Shown one piece after another: positions 11,266-21,715 of a stretch of DNA of 64,000 nt. Both the position numbers and the translations under genes were made by a program. The stretch is from Alentia gelatinosa (taxonomy: Eukaryota > Annelida > Polychaeta > Phyllodocida > Polynoidae), in assembly GCA_950022655.1 (NCBI GenBank), contig OX465579.1, positions 15,475,088 to 15,539,087 on the forward strand, given 5' to 3'. The first letter of the stretch is position 1, and every line of letters starts with the position of its first letter. The notes under the pieces are model-generated. The model was not told where the DNA came from and searched no databases. It saw only the letters and a list, made by a program, of their open reading frames with translations.

Positions 11266-11605
11266 CAGGGACCTGTTTCACTAGTTCCATGATATGTATA
11301 GATGGCGTCTGTGACATCTTAGGGACAGATCAGGGACTTGTTTCACTAGTTTCATGACAAAAGTGCTAGACAGACATGAGAAGCGGCACCAACAGTGCAA
11401 GCAAGAATGGACAAAAGTAAGTCATGTTTCATAACGCATGTCACATCTAATGTCGCATGTTGTGTCACAGTTGGTGACGTACCATTCTCGACAAGTGAAA
11501 CTCACGCCTACATGTGTTGTCACGAAACTAGTGAACCCCAATCTGTCTGTATGGTGTCACAGACGCCATCTAGACATGTCATGAAACTAGTGAAACAGGT
11601 CCCTG
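11266..11605. mobile_element. Foldback element with TTTCACTAGT termini, outer-left pair
   Basis: CAGGGACCTGTTTCACTAGT at 11266 pairs with ACTAGTGAAACAGGTCCCTG ending at 11605. Pairing extends inward through GATGGCGTCTGTGACA / TGTCACAGACGCCATC. It overlaps, rather than nests with, the element at 11331-11855. Confidence 0.6.
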
Positions 11606-11855
11606 GTTTCACTAGTACCGCGATCCGCCGATATTCGCGTTTGAATTTGAAATATTGGGCTAGACATGTACTGTCCAAGTCTGGTATGGTGTTGCCAACA
11701 AACGGCACATCGCGAACAGTGACACAAAGTCGGCCTTTCACTGTGACATTGCTTTTGAAACCAGACCCAAAAAATCCGCTCTTGCTTGCACTGTTGGTGC
11801 TGCTAGTCATATCTGTCATAGCCTTTTGTCATGAAACTAGTGAAACAGGTCCCTG
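11331..11855. mobile_element. Foldback element with TTTCACTAGT termini, second pair
   Basis: CAGGGACTTGTTTCACTAGT at 11331 pairs with the ACTAGTGAAACAGGTCCCTG end at 11855. Its private inner arm, ACCAACAGTGCAAGCAAGA and inverse, proves the pairing. The order is therefore left1-left2-right1-right2. Open frames here follow from the repeat. Confidence 0.6.
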
Positions 11856-12031
11856 GACTTACCAAATTTCCACGAGGTAGCCTTCAAGGATTTATATTTT
11901 TTGTCAGAAACCAATATACAGTCAGTGATATAACTTCATATCATGTGCCTAATCTAATAACTCGATGTGGTATCCTGATTGTTCATACTACATCTCAGTG
12001 GAAGACCTGCTAAAAGCAGAACTGTTATGCC

Positions 12032-12057
12032 AATAAATTTAAAAAAAAAAAAAAAAA
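12032..12057 (+). repeat. Polyadenylated retroposon tail
   Basis: AATAAA at 12032-12037 followed by a 17-base A-run at 12041-12057. The body upstream is not recognised. Confidence 0.5.
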
Positions 12058-12156
12058 TTGTTAAGCAATTAGGCCTACACCTTGATAAGGAATTGGTATT
12101 CGCTGTGAGAATCCATTGTTTCGTTCAGACATACTTTCAGCTCAGCTGTTTAAAAA

Positions 12157-12388
12157 CATAGACAATAACCGATGCTTTTTGGACAGACGGCTGTGAACCT
12201 AGGGAGGTTGACGCGTAGTACTATAAAGCGATAGCGAGTGTCTTACGTCTACAACCTCGAGTGGTTTACATAACTGACCGTCCAAAACCAACGATTGTTG
12301 TATTTCTTACCCATGGCCATGGGTAGTGGTTTACTGTGGCCCCATGCATTGTCAATGGGGACTTCGTAACCCATGAGTAAGAAATAAA
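12157..12388 (-). mobile_element. Frame-and-hairpin element, TTTCTTACCCATGG variant
   Basis: The hairpin, CATAGACAATAACCGATG to CAACGATTGTTG, resembles the one at 85 (GGGAGGTTGACGCG, apex AAGCGATAGCGAGTGT). The frame here has different ends, TTTCTTACCCATGG and CCATGAGTAAGAAATA, enclosing GTAGTGGTTTACTGTGG. A further TTATTATCCATCGTATACAA scrap follows to about 12420. Confidence 0.6.
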
Positions 12389-12420
12389 TATTATTATCCA
12401 TCGTATACAAAACTCCATTA

Positions 12421-12993
12421 AAAATGTATGGTCATTGAAATTCATCTCACCTCAGTGGATTTCTTCAGCAAAATGATAATTCAACAATATATTTTCATAA
12501 GAAGGAGTAATGTGTATGATTAAGCGCAGTAACTTAGGTGCATGCAACTCAAAATGTAATATAAGAGGAATTATTGAATACTAATATTGATTGGACAAAG
12601 AGGTTCAGAATCATATCTATGTGTGTATTTATACTTACCTAACTGTATATATGAAAAGTTTATCGAGCAAACACGCTCAAATATATATATTAATAACCGC
12701 AGATGGTATGTACACTAATAGTGCCATAAGCCAATCAGACTGTATTACATGCCTTCATTGTACATTTTATCATCAATTTTTTGTTGGATTGAACAATCCC
12801 TCACACTCCATCACGAGCATGGAAGAACGACATTGTATAGTCGATTGCTTTGTGTCTGAATAAAAAAATTTAAAAAAATCTCTCAAGGCCCTAGGTTTCC
12901 TCCTTGACATGTGTGTTATTTTATCTCATGGCATTCTGCGGCGATTATCATGATGGTATGTTATAACACATGGCAACGTATTAATCCATCCTA
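12421..12993. other. Unassigned interval with a possible retroposed tail
   Basis: A frame 12591-12863 ends beside GTCTGAATAAAAAAATTTAA (12854-12873), which looks like a LINE-type 3' end. The protein matches nothing I recognise. Confidence 0.35.
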
Positions 12994-13624
12994 GGTGCAC
13001 CCCTCTCATAAGATCTCACACTGTCTAAGTGGTATTCTGTACTCTCACTACGGTCATGGGAGAAGGATTCTCACTATGGTCTATAGGAGAAGAATTCTTA
13101 ACAAACTAGGCTTAGAGCCTTGGGAATCCACTACCCTGCCTCCCGTGCTAAAGACGTATATCAATGCAACCCAAAGATTCTAATAATCTCAATAATGCCA
13201 CCCAGCGGGAATAATGTGTGACAGTGGATTCTCAAGGCTCTAAGCCTAGTTTGTTAAGAATTCTTCTCCTATAGAGCATAGTGAGAACCTTGTACAGAAT
13301 ACCACTTCGAGAGTCTAAGGCCCGGCGTCCACCTACTACGATAGAATCGTAGACCTCCCGATATGGAACCGATACAAAATGGCAAAATCGGTGCCATATC
13401 GGGAAGGTGCAAAATCGTAGACATATGTCTAGACATGCCAATCCACCACGCATTGTATGGGTTTTTTATCGGTGTCTAATCGTAGAAACGTGGTCAACTG
13501 CCCCGATATTAGGTGACCTTCCGACGCGATTTTGATTTGGCATCGGGAGGTGCATCGTAGGGCATATCGGTGCCATATCGTAGTAGGTGGACGCCGGGCC
13601 TAAGATCTTATAAGAGGTGTGCAC
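12994..13624. mobile_element. Foldback element carrying a nested PIF-like MITE
   Basis: GGTGCACCCCTCTCATAAGA and AAGTGGTATTCTGTAC on the left mirror the right arm, which reads GTACAGAATACCACTTCGAG, the nested MITE (13319-13600), then GATCTTATAAGAGGTGTGCA. The inner arm AACTAGGCTTAGAGCCTTG is also mirrored. An uninterrupted copy lies at 44736-45059. Confidence 0.75.
13319..13600. mobile_element. PIF/Harbinger-like MITE, full copy nested in another element
   Basis: Exact TAA duplication at 13316-13318 and 13601-13603, within the right arm of the foldback element 12994-13624. Same length and order as the 5.5 kb copy. Confidence 0.82.
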
Positions 13625-14089
13625 ATAACCTATGATAGATCTCTTGTTCTCGTATCCATGTGATAGTGTTTTGATGAAAACTCCAGGCTTGTTTATTCTC
13701 TCTGAAGCAGGCAGGCATGAGATGAAGCACCGACCTGGGTGTGATATCAAATTGACAATTTCTGATCACGGCTCATTGGAATTCCCTGCAGAGTTTCGGG
13801 CTCAGAGCTGTAAGAACAATTTGCTAATTAATTCTCTGCACGACTACATCGACACGCCTGTCCTTATTTCAGTAAATCTGAGTGGGAAATTAATTATAGT
13901 TAGGCCGGAAGATGTTGCGTGCATATGAGGCACAGTGGGCATGTGTTGGTGGCACTTGTCTTCTGAGGAGGTAATTCATGATATTGTCATTACCACAATC
14001 ACAACTATGAGAGTAATCATTATTATCATCACCATCAAACTACAAATTCTACCATGGTAATCGCTACCACCAACATCGCATTACAAATA
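13625..14089. other. Unassigned interval
   Basis: A 98-codon frame at 13632-13928 has no known domain. The right part is a degenerate CAN tract. Confidence 0.35.
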
Positions 14090-14655
14090 CAGTAAAACCC
14101 CGCTTCGGGTACACCTCGCTTAACCCTTTCACTGCCACATGATGCCTCAAAGCATTCCCGGGTGAACCGCCGCATGATGCCTCCAGGCATTCCCATGGCT
14201 ACCGCCGCATGATGCCTCCAGGCATTCCAATGTCAACCTCTGCATGATGCCCAATTCACTTTTTCAGTCGATTTAAGCACAAAAGGGTTAGAAATTTTCC
14301 ATATTAAAAAAAACAGTTTTAAAACAATGTATCTGTGTGTTTTGAGTCTATATAGTGCCATGGAGATGTTTATTTGTGAGGAGAACTCGGAGAAAACCAA
14401 AATAATTCACAGATTGAGTCAGGCATAGGGACAGGTTGGGCCGGCGTTTCAGGGGTGCATCTGGTAGAAGCCTGTAGCGGTAGTATAAAGGAAAGGCGTA
14501 GGGGGTGCGGCAGTACAATTCCCAATTCATTTTGGCATGCGGCGGTTAAAGGGTTAAGGGTATACCCCGCTTAAAAGGACAATATGATCAAAACAGAAAT
14601 CTTTATATATTTTATTTTAACCCTTCTTAAGGGGACATCCTGCTTAAAGGTACAC
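14090..14655. mobile_element. Second pogo-like MITE copy, degraded, with a nested TTAA element
   Basis: Begins CAGTAAAACCCCGCTTCGGG after TA (14088-14089) and carries the same CCGCTTAA/AAGGGGACA words as the copy at 16146. It is interrupted at TTAA 14120-14123 by a CCCTTT element. After 14557 it resumes with GGGTATACCCCGCTTAA and fades near 14655 without a clear right terminus. Confidence 0.6.
14124..14553. mobile_element. TTAA-flanked CCCTTT...AAAGGG MITE (piggyBac-like target site)
   Basis: Flanked by TTAA at 14120-14123 and 14554-14557. Begins CCCTTTCACTGCC and ends GCGGTTAAAGGG. The first 110 bases hold four runs of GATGCCTC-AGGCATTCCC. The interior is AT-rich with no transposase. The TTAA duplication and CCC/GGG termini resemble piggyBac-type non-autonomous elements; the family assignment is inferred. 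Confidence 0.7.
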
Positions 14656-15017
14656 TTACCTCAGTTATTGAAAAACCCTCTTGTTTATTTCTGATATTGA
14701 ATCAGGTGGATTCACCATAATGACCTTTCTGATCAAAAATGATCTGAGGGTTGCAAGTGCGACCCTGACGAGGAACCATCAGATTCCATCATAGTTTATT
14801 TTATTGCAGACCTTATCATTGGTTCTGAATAAGTTTTGCGTTTAGAGGATCAAAAAGTGTCACCTTGTGACCGAATGTTAATTATCTGTACAATATGTTT
14901 TATTATTATATACCTATGCACAAAGTCAGTGTAAATACACACTGCTGCTATGGGTATAGTAAGTATCAACAGAATGCACTGTACGCTGTGAAACGTAGTA
15001 CTGGTTACTTTGGATAC
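14656..15017. other. Unassigned, one TTATTATATACC edge
   Basis: TTATTATATACCTATGCACA at 14901 matches a frame-module edge with CTATGGGTATAGTAAGTA about 50 bases on. No hairpin adjoins. Confidence 0.35.
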
Positions 15018-15100
15018 CAACAGATTGCACGCTTTGAGTGACAAATTGCACGCTTTGAGCCTAACCTGCACGCTTTGAGCTACAGATTGCACGCTTTGAA
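15018..15100. repeat. Short tandem repeat, GCACGCTTTGAG unit
   Basis: Four units of about 20 bases, ATTGCACGCTTTGAGNNACA. The reverse word CACGCAATCTGTAGTTCAAA occurs at about 24990 and 25392, so the unit is dispersed too. Confidence 0.6.
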
Positions 15101-15364
15101 GAAATAACGCATTTTGAATGGTCTAGAGGCTGACAACAGAATTCTGGGCGGAGACACTGCACTGCTCGAGTATAGCTGTCTGACGGGACGATCGAGCATA
15201 ACAGGGTGACCGTGTGTTAATTTATGCGGTGGTATAACATATTTGCGCCTGTGCGGTGATCACTTCCGGTTGTCAACTTCCGGCATGTCTGCTAATGTAC
15301 ACATCGTCTTTGCGAGTTGCAAAATGTGACTTCGGCATTGAATTACAGTTAGTTTTAGCGAATT

Positions 15365-15589
15365 AAGACTGAATTAAGGTATATAATAATATGAAACCAT
15401 AGTGATGGTGCCAATATGGGGTAGATTTATGAGTTGTTTCAGAGAAATTCGTTCTGAACAAGCCGGCACGGCGAGTTCAGAACAAATTTCTCCGAAACAA
15501 CGAGTATTGATCAAATACATCCTGATGCCAAAGGCAGAGGAATGTATCTGATCAATAATTTTACCAAATATTTTGACGTGCAGAATACT
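15365..15589 (+). mobile_element. Decayed frame-and-hairpin elements at the LINE 5' edge
   Basis: GGGGTAGATTTAT precedes a hairpin GTTTCAGAGAAATTCGTTCT ... AACAAATTTCTCCGAAAC, apex AACAAGCCGGCACGGCGAGTT. It is followed by half of a TTATTATATACC-type hairpin (TGATCAAATACATCC, TTTTACCAAATATTTTGACG). Confidence 0.5.
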
Positions 15590-17830
15590 TAAGGACTGCT
15601 TCCTCAGTATACCCGACCAACTAACACACGTGTTCAACTGCTCGATCTCGACAGCCATATTCCCCACAAAATGGAAAACTGCTCAGATAATTCCACTGAA
15701 GAAAACAGGAAATCAACACCTAGTCACAAACCTGAGACCAGTCTCCCTACTGCCGCTGCCAGGCAAATTATTAGAGAAGCTAATACATACACAAATCTCA
15801 GAATTCGCTGAATCCAATGATATCCTAGACCCAAACCAAGGGGGCTTCAGGAAAGGGCATTCGACTATATCAACCGTGAGTACATTTACCAATGACATAC
15901 TTCTAGGTATGAACCAAAAGCTATCAACAGTGGCCACGTTCATCGATCTATCAAAAGCCTTCGATACCGTTTCTCATCCTATACTAATAAAAAAATGTAA
16001 AGCCTATGGACTTAACCAACATTCAACCAATTGGTTGAAAAACTATCTTACGAACAGATATCAATATACGCGAGTGAATGGTAAAATATCCGAAACTAGA
16101 GAAACGAAGTGCGGTGTGCCCCAAGGTTCAATCCTGGGGCCACTACAGTAAAACCCCTCTTCCGGGACACCCCGCTTAAGGGGAAACCCCGCTTCAGGGG
16201 ACAATTTGCTCGGAACGGAAATTTTCCCCTCTATTAAGAGTTTATTTTAACCCCGCTTAAGGGGTCACCCCGCTTAAGGGGACACCCCGCTTTAGGGGAC
16301 AGTTTTTCGGTACAGAAATGCTTAAAAACCCCGCTTAAGGGGACAGTTTGGAGGGACATCATATCAAAAACACTGAAAATCCAAGTTTATGGTGTCCGTT
16401 TGTCTGGGACAGACAGTTGTTGGAAACAGAACAATAGACTGAGGATTCCCGGTGAGTGGGTTTTAGTCTGAGCGACTTTCGCACCCGTTGAAGGTAGGGG
16501 GTTAGAGGTCCGCTTACAGGTTAGCGGTGGGCCTTGAAGGTGCGGACTTTGAAGGTGCGGTATTCCGTGAGCCGTTGCGGCTCTGGGCGGCTCACGGTTA
16601 TGGGGCTGCTGACTTCTCTCAGAAGTTAGGGGGGGGGGGGGTCATTGAACGGGGGTGTAAAAAGGAGCGAATTTCACAAGGAAGGCATATCCATCTTCAA
16701 CCTCTATTATCTATTTATTTTTATTTTTTTGTATATTTATATTAATTTATATTGTATAATTTATATTTAATTGCTTATTTATCAATAAACCTTTTAAACT
16801 AATAACCATCGTTTCCTTCATTTATGTAGCTATTCTCTATTGTATAACCACTGACATACTGAAAACCCCGCTTAAGGGGACACCCTGCTTAAGGGGACAC
16901 TTGGCCCGGAACGGAAGGTGTCCCCTTAAGAGGGGTTTTACTGTACTATTCTTACTCTATATAAATGACCTGAATAACGTACTATCTTTTACAAATAACA
17001 AGCTATATGCCAACGATACCGTACTGTATGCTACAACCAAAAATACACTCGAAGCAGTTCAGCTTATTCAACAAGACTTGCACAAACTAGCGGTATGGTC
17101 AAACAAAAATGAACTAACTATTAACACAAAAAAAACTAAAAGCATGATTTTCACTAGTAACAACAGGCATGCAGGAACCCAAAACTTACCGAAACTTGTA
17201 CTCAACAACACGCCAATAAATTATGTTGGTAATTTTGATTACCTAGGCATCAGGTTAGACTGTAAGCTAGACTACGAACTTCACAAAAAGGAAATGTGTT
17301 GTAGACTAAGCCACAAAATCTATATCTTTTCTAAAATTCGGCAATTCTTGAAACAGAAACAAGCTATTACCCTATACAAAACCAAAATCCTACCATATGC
17401 AGAATATGGAAACATTTTAATCGAAAACACTAACCAGAAATCTCTAACTAAGCTCCAAACTCTCCAAAACAGGGCCTTACGGATAGCGACACAGGCTGAA
17501 CACCAAACTCACAACATCACACTACATAGAGCAGCAAACCTTAATTTCCTTAGTGAAAGAAGATTATCAGCAATCAGGAAAGCGGCATATTCACGCTCTA
17601 GAAGTGATGAATACTTAGCCAACCCTCGAAGAAACACTAGACTATTTCAAGCTCCTGTGCTTTTTTCACATCCTATAAAACAAAACGCATTTAAACCAAG
17701 CATGCTCTATAAATGTGCCCAAAATTGGAACTGCCTACCACCGGATCACAGACTTATACCAACCTATCCCCAATTCAAAAATAAAGAAAAACTAATCCTT
17801 AAAAATAGCTGTCAAAAATACACTATCTAA
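15573..17830 (+). pseudogene. LINE reverse transcriptase ORF2 (3' half), split by a MITE
   Basis: Two open segments, 15573-16145 and 16944-17830, form one non-LTR reverse transcriptase when the inserted 16146-16943 is ignored. The first shows PLKKTG, NLRPVSLLPLPGKLLEK, GGFRKGHST, FIDLSKAFDTVSH and GVPQGSILGPL. The second continues with FLLYINDL, then the catalytic box LYANDTVLY, in which the first Asp of YADD is Asn, and a long thumb/C-terminal region ending at TAA 17828-17830. No endonuclease domain is seen; the copy is truncated near 15590, where a degraded hairpin element abuts it. Motifs fit the CR1/Jockey-type clades. The interruption and the D-to-N change make it inactive. Confidence 0.88.
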
Positions 17831-18218
17831 TTGACAGATTCATATTGGATGTCCAGGCTGGGACCATAGGAGTCTAACCATCCACTGTTGTATGTGTCTA
17901 TTTGTCTTAATAGTGTAAATCCATGTATACTGTTTGTTTATTATGACACTAGTACATGTTAATTATCTAGATATGTAACATTTACAATGAATTACTATTA
18001 CCAGATATATAAAATCATTATTACATGTTGGAATACGCTTGACAGATATGCATGAGATGCTGTTTTAAAGCATGAGTTAGCTTATTAAGCATGGTTATAC
18101 AGCCCAAAATATATGTTCATATCGAAGCTTTGTATTGCTGTTCTTGACAGAAAACAGGCAATTTGTTGCCTTGTCATCACACAGGATAAATAAACTGATC
18201 TAAAAAAAAGAAAAAAAG
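15590..18218 (+). mobile_element. 5'-truncated non-LTR retrotransposon (CR1/Jockey-like) with 3' tail
   Basis: After the RT stop, about 360 bases of 3' UTR run to AAACAGGCAATTTGTTGCC, an AATAAA at about 18188, and an A-rich tail at 18202-18218. The same 3' words occur at 8925-8985, so the 3' end is a shared family terminus. The 5' boundary is approximate. A pogo-like MITE sits inside. Confidence 0.8.
16146..16943. mobile_element. pogo/Tigger-like non-autonomous transposon inserted in the LINE RT
   Basis: Starts CAGTAAAACCCCTCTT and ends with its inverse AAGAGGGGTTTTACTG. It is flanked by TA at 16144-16145 and 16944-16945, so removing it plus one TA restores the RT frame exactly. CAGT-type termini and TA duplication fit the pogo branch of Tc1/mariner. 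Both ends carry several copies of a CCCCGCTTAAGGGGACA word. The interior, including a G-run at 16629-16641, has no transposase frame. Confidence 0.85.
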
Positions 18219-18487
18219 TACTAAGACAGTCAGCCCGTTTTCATATTATTATATACCTAAAAATGGCAGAATCATAGCTAGTCATGTGATGTCATACCCC
18301 TACGTCACAGTTTGACATACAACCAAATATACGATGCTATCATCAGCCCAGCTGACCATGACCAATCCCTCAAGACCAAAATACCTCAAGACCCACTGGT
18401 GCTTAATGGATCCTAGGTAGGCAGTTGCAGAAATGGCACAGAGAGTCTGTGGAGCTTCCATAGGCTCAATCTAATCCAAACCTTTTA
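18219..18487. other. Interval after the LINE with a frame edge
   Basis: TTATTATATACCTAAAAATG at 18247 and TACCCCTACGTCACAGTTTG suggest a decayed TTATTATATACC frame module. Otherwise nothing. Confidence 0.35.
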
Positions 18488-18785
18488 ATTATTATTATAT
18501 ACCTTTGTCCGTATAAACTACATATACTATCCACTCCTACCCATGGCATATTTATATCCGTACGCCACACTGTGACATACTGGGTATGTGATCATTTTGA
18601 TATTTTTAAGTATGTAATAATACGAAAACAGGCTTACGGTCTTCGTACGTCAAAATACTTGGTAAAATGATTGATCACATACATCCCTCTGCCTTTGGCA
18701 TCAGGATGTATTTAATCGATAATTTCACTGCATATTTTGACGTACAAAGACAGTAAGCCAGTTTCTGTATATTATTCATTAATAA
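18488..18785 (+). mobile_element. Frame-and-hairpin element, TTATTATATACC subfamily
   Basis: The frame starts TTATTATATACCTTTGTCCG and ends ATGTAATAATACGAAAAC. The word GTACGCCACACTGTGACATA / GGGTATGTGATCA in the frame returns in the hairpin arm CGTACGTCA and ATGATTGATCACATACATCC. The apex here is TGCCTTTGGCATCAGG, unlike the common one. Sister copy at 45309. Confidence 0.62.
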
Positions 18786-18913
18786 TTGCAAGCTCATCGA
18801 TCTATGATGAACATACTATTTGCTCCTAGTCTGGAAGCATGCTGGAAGTGTGTATGTGAACACTCTAACTTCTAGGCAATGTATTTAGCGCATGCAAGCA
18901 AGCTCTGGTAGAC

Positions 18914-19214
18914 CTAAAGAAGAAACCAACAAGTTTTGGTCAAAGTCGTCATTCTCCATGAGTTTGATGCGGTGTAATATGAACAAGGCGACAGCCGAGT
19001 GAATATCACGTAGCATTCAAACGAGTTGCAGAATGACTTCTTTGACCAAAACGAGTTGCTTTCTGTATTTATCTCACCCCTGTACGCACTAAAAGAATGG
19101 ATGACACACACGATATAGACCATGGAGAACGGACCGCAATACTCATAGGGGCATGGAGAACGAGTTCCCAATGTTAAGCCTATGGGCATTTATTCCAGGG
19201 GTGAGATAATACCA
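18914..19214 (-). mobile_element. Frame-and-hairpin element, TTATCTCACCCC subfamily
   Basis: Hairpin AAACCAACAAGTTTTGGTCA ... TTTGACCAAAACGAGTTGC, apex AACAAGGCGACAGCCGAGTG. Frame TTATCTCACCCCTGTACGCA ... TAAGCCTATGGG ... CAGGGGTGAGATAAT. CATGGAGAACG occurs twice in the frame and, inverted, as CATTCTCCATGAG in the arm. Confidence 0.72.
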
Positions 19215-19345
19215 TAAATCTACCATTCCCAACATTACGATCACCAACAGAATCACCAACAGCAGCTGCCCCATATCAACAACCACCACAATCAGCAACA
19301 CCACAATCACCATCAGCACCATTACCACCACAATCACTCTCCTGC
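19215..19345. repeat. Degenerate CAN/ACC trinucleotide tract
   Basis: CACCAACAGAATCACCAACA, AACCACCACAATCAGCAACA, CCACCACAATCACTC. A similar tract is at 13983-14080 (CATTATTATCATCACCATCA). Confidence 0.55.
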
Positions 19346-20106
19346 CGAGACACACACTCTCCTGCCGCATTCTCCCGTTCCTGCTGGCGTTGTCTTGGTT
19401 TTTTTTTTAGCAATTTCCAATGATTACGGAAACAAGATGAATTAAGATTATTGATTCCGCTTTTTCTAAGCTCAGTGCCCGCCGTCTTAGGAGCCAGTCG
19501 GCTGCCCGCGAAGATTATTACACCCATTAATAGCCTGTCCGATGACTCCCGATGTTAACGTGTCCCGAAAGCTCGGCCAGCTCCTTTCCGGGCGATATTA
19601 GGGGGAAAACCACCACCAGGCGCCGTGTTTTGTCACTTCCGCCACGCCCGCCTGTGCTGCCCTCTGTGGACGCTTGAGGGACGACCTCTGTGGAAGTTCT
19701 TCCTGGAAATGATAGTAACTGTGAAGGTGGTGTGGCATCCATTTCCCACCAACTAGAACTCCTATTTCCCATTTCATTTCCTGGCCAGCGCCAGCGTTAA
19801 AATGCCTCGGAAAATTGCTCCTTGATTGCAGACAAGATAGTGTAAGAAGTGAAGGATAATTTCTCCAATGCTGCGGTATAGATGGGGAAGGGGCGGGAAG
19901 AGTAACACTGCCAAGGCCTAGCTTCTCTTGCCCGTTCTGATTGGGTCAGCAATAGAGTTCACCTCTGACGATGAGCAACGTGCCAAGAGCTCATTGAGTA
20001 GGAAGAAGAAGGTGAAAATCTTCATCGCCAAGCTTAATCTGTCACTTATGAAGTGCATTTATTTGTGCTTTATAGTCTGCTGCAGTGTTCATAATGTACT
20101 GGTTAT
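19346..20106. other. Unassigned, somewhat GC-richer interval
   Basis: 19400-19800 is richer in CpG (TCCCGATGTTAACGTGTCCC, GGGCGATATTAGGGGGAAAA). Open frames here have no recognisable domains. Confidence 0.3.
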
Positions 20107-20110
20107 TTAA

Positions 20111-20520
20111 CCCTTTCCTAACTGATGATGCCCCTATGGCATTCCCCAGCCACGGGCGAATGATGCCATATGGCATTACACTGCACGAAAACCACTATTT
20201 TACATATATATACGCCATCGCGATAACGCACGTATCGGCTGTATCGTGCCTTGTTTACATTTGTATACACCTCTTATCCGCATGTGCCTTTCGGGCGTCT
20301 ACGAGGTAGTTTCCATATGTAGACGCGCGCAACTTGGCTGTCTTTCACGCCTTGCGTATCCAAGATAAACATGCTCTGTGCGATATATATACGCCAGGCG
20401 TATATATATGATACCAAAAAAAAATAAAAATTGCGACCCGCAGCCCGCCCCGTCCTGTGGGTGTTGGTAGAGGATGCACCAACCCTGACCCGCCACCCGC
20501 AACCTCTCAACCCCACCCCC
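20111..20520. repeat. CCCTTT-type start fused to a dispersed 340-base repeat
   Basis: TTAA at 20107-20110 is followed by CCCTTTCCTAACTGATGATGCCCC, the start of the TTAA family. From about 20182 (CACGAAAACCACTATTTTAC) to 20520 the sequence is a dispersed repeat also found at 51515-51845. It includes GTAGACGCGCGCAACTTGGC and a GACCCGCCACCCGCAACCTC segment. No right TTAA was found. Confidence 0.5.
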
Positions 20521-20874
20521 TACCCCCTAGATATGACTAACGTAGTTATTGGGGAAAATCTAAAATGGTTGCTATAGTGACACAAATTATGTCTCGTGAC
20601 ACCATTTTTGAAATCTGGTGCTCGCCCTTACTGCCCTTAGATGTGAGCTGGTATCACCGCCTAAACGATGCAGCACAAAAATCCTTCGTAAGGGTTGGGT
20701 TAAGATGTGACCATACCCGGCGTTTACAGTACGAGATTCTGGCTGGCGATTCTGGTATTTTGCACTGTCTGACGACTTTCAGCAGTAAGAAGTTAGAAAT
20801 TGTCAAGTGTGACCCCCAAATGCATGGCGACTGCAGATCGTCTGGTTACATCAGATTATACAATTAGGCACCAC

Positions 20875-21337
20875 CTGGGGGCTGTTTAACAACCCACGCC
20901 TGTGAGAAAGGTCCTAGGACAGTTTGGGTTTAGCTCTAAAGAGAATCTTAGTGAGGGACTGTCTTAGCCAAGGATCTTAGCCGGATTGTCCAAAAGTGTT
21001 TAACAATTTAACAAGTTTGACCCACATCTTACAAACTGTCCTCCATATACCCAAAAGGCTCCTAGCTTGGGGATACCTATATCTATAGGTGTCTTAGATG
21101 ATTCAAATTCACAAAGAAAACCTTATTTATCAGTTTAACTAGAGGAAATATCCATATTATGGTATGTAATACAAAATGGCAGTGTTACAGGGGAAATATC
21201 TTAAATATTCAGTTTGACAAATTATGAAATTGTTTAACACATCCCCCACCTCTGGAACCGAATTCAGTCCTAGGAGACTTATTATGCAGGATTTGCCTTC
21301 CTATGGGGGACACCATTTGTTAAACAGGAAAGCCCCT
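20875..21337. mobile_element. Possible MITE with GTTTAACA ends
   Basis: CTGGGGGCTGTTTAACAACC on the left and TTGTTAAACAGGAAAGCCCC on the right are imperfect inverses. The interior repeats TGTTTAACA-type words and CCTAGGA. No coding frame. Confidence 0.45.
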
Positions 21338-21350
21338 CCGTCCTAATAGT

Positions 21351-21715
21351 TCAAGGTCCTTGATGGCCAATTTTGCAATTCTAGTTACCATGGTAACATT
21401 CTATCCTTTCAAAAAGTGGTCAAATCATATTTCTGAGTGGTTCACCCAATTCTACACCCATGGAAACCCTAAAGTAAAGATACTACACTTGGGAATTGGA
21501 CAGCAACTGCAGAAACTATATACTTGATGACCTTTGAGGGCCATTTTTGCAGCAACTTATTAATACTAGTTACCATGGTAACAGTCTATCTTTACCAAAA
21601 ATAGTCGAATCATATTTCTGAGTGGTCCAATTAATTCTACACCCATAAAAATCCTAAAGTAGAGGTATTACACTTGCAAATCAGGCAATAATTGTAGAAA
21701 TATAGGATTTTTAGC
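21351..21715 (+). repeat. Tandem duplication of about 185 bases with palindromic X-box
   Basis: 21351-21530 and 21531-21715 share GTTACCATGGTAAC (21384-21397, 21569-21582), AATCATATTTCTGAGTGGT, TTCTACACCCATNNAAA and CCTAAAGTA. GTTACCATGGTAAC fits the RFX X-box consensus. Confidence 0.65.

Noticed and set aside
11395..11880. 161-codon plus-strand frame
   Set aside because: It spans the interleaved foldback elements; the sequence is explained by the inverted repeats.
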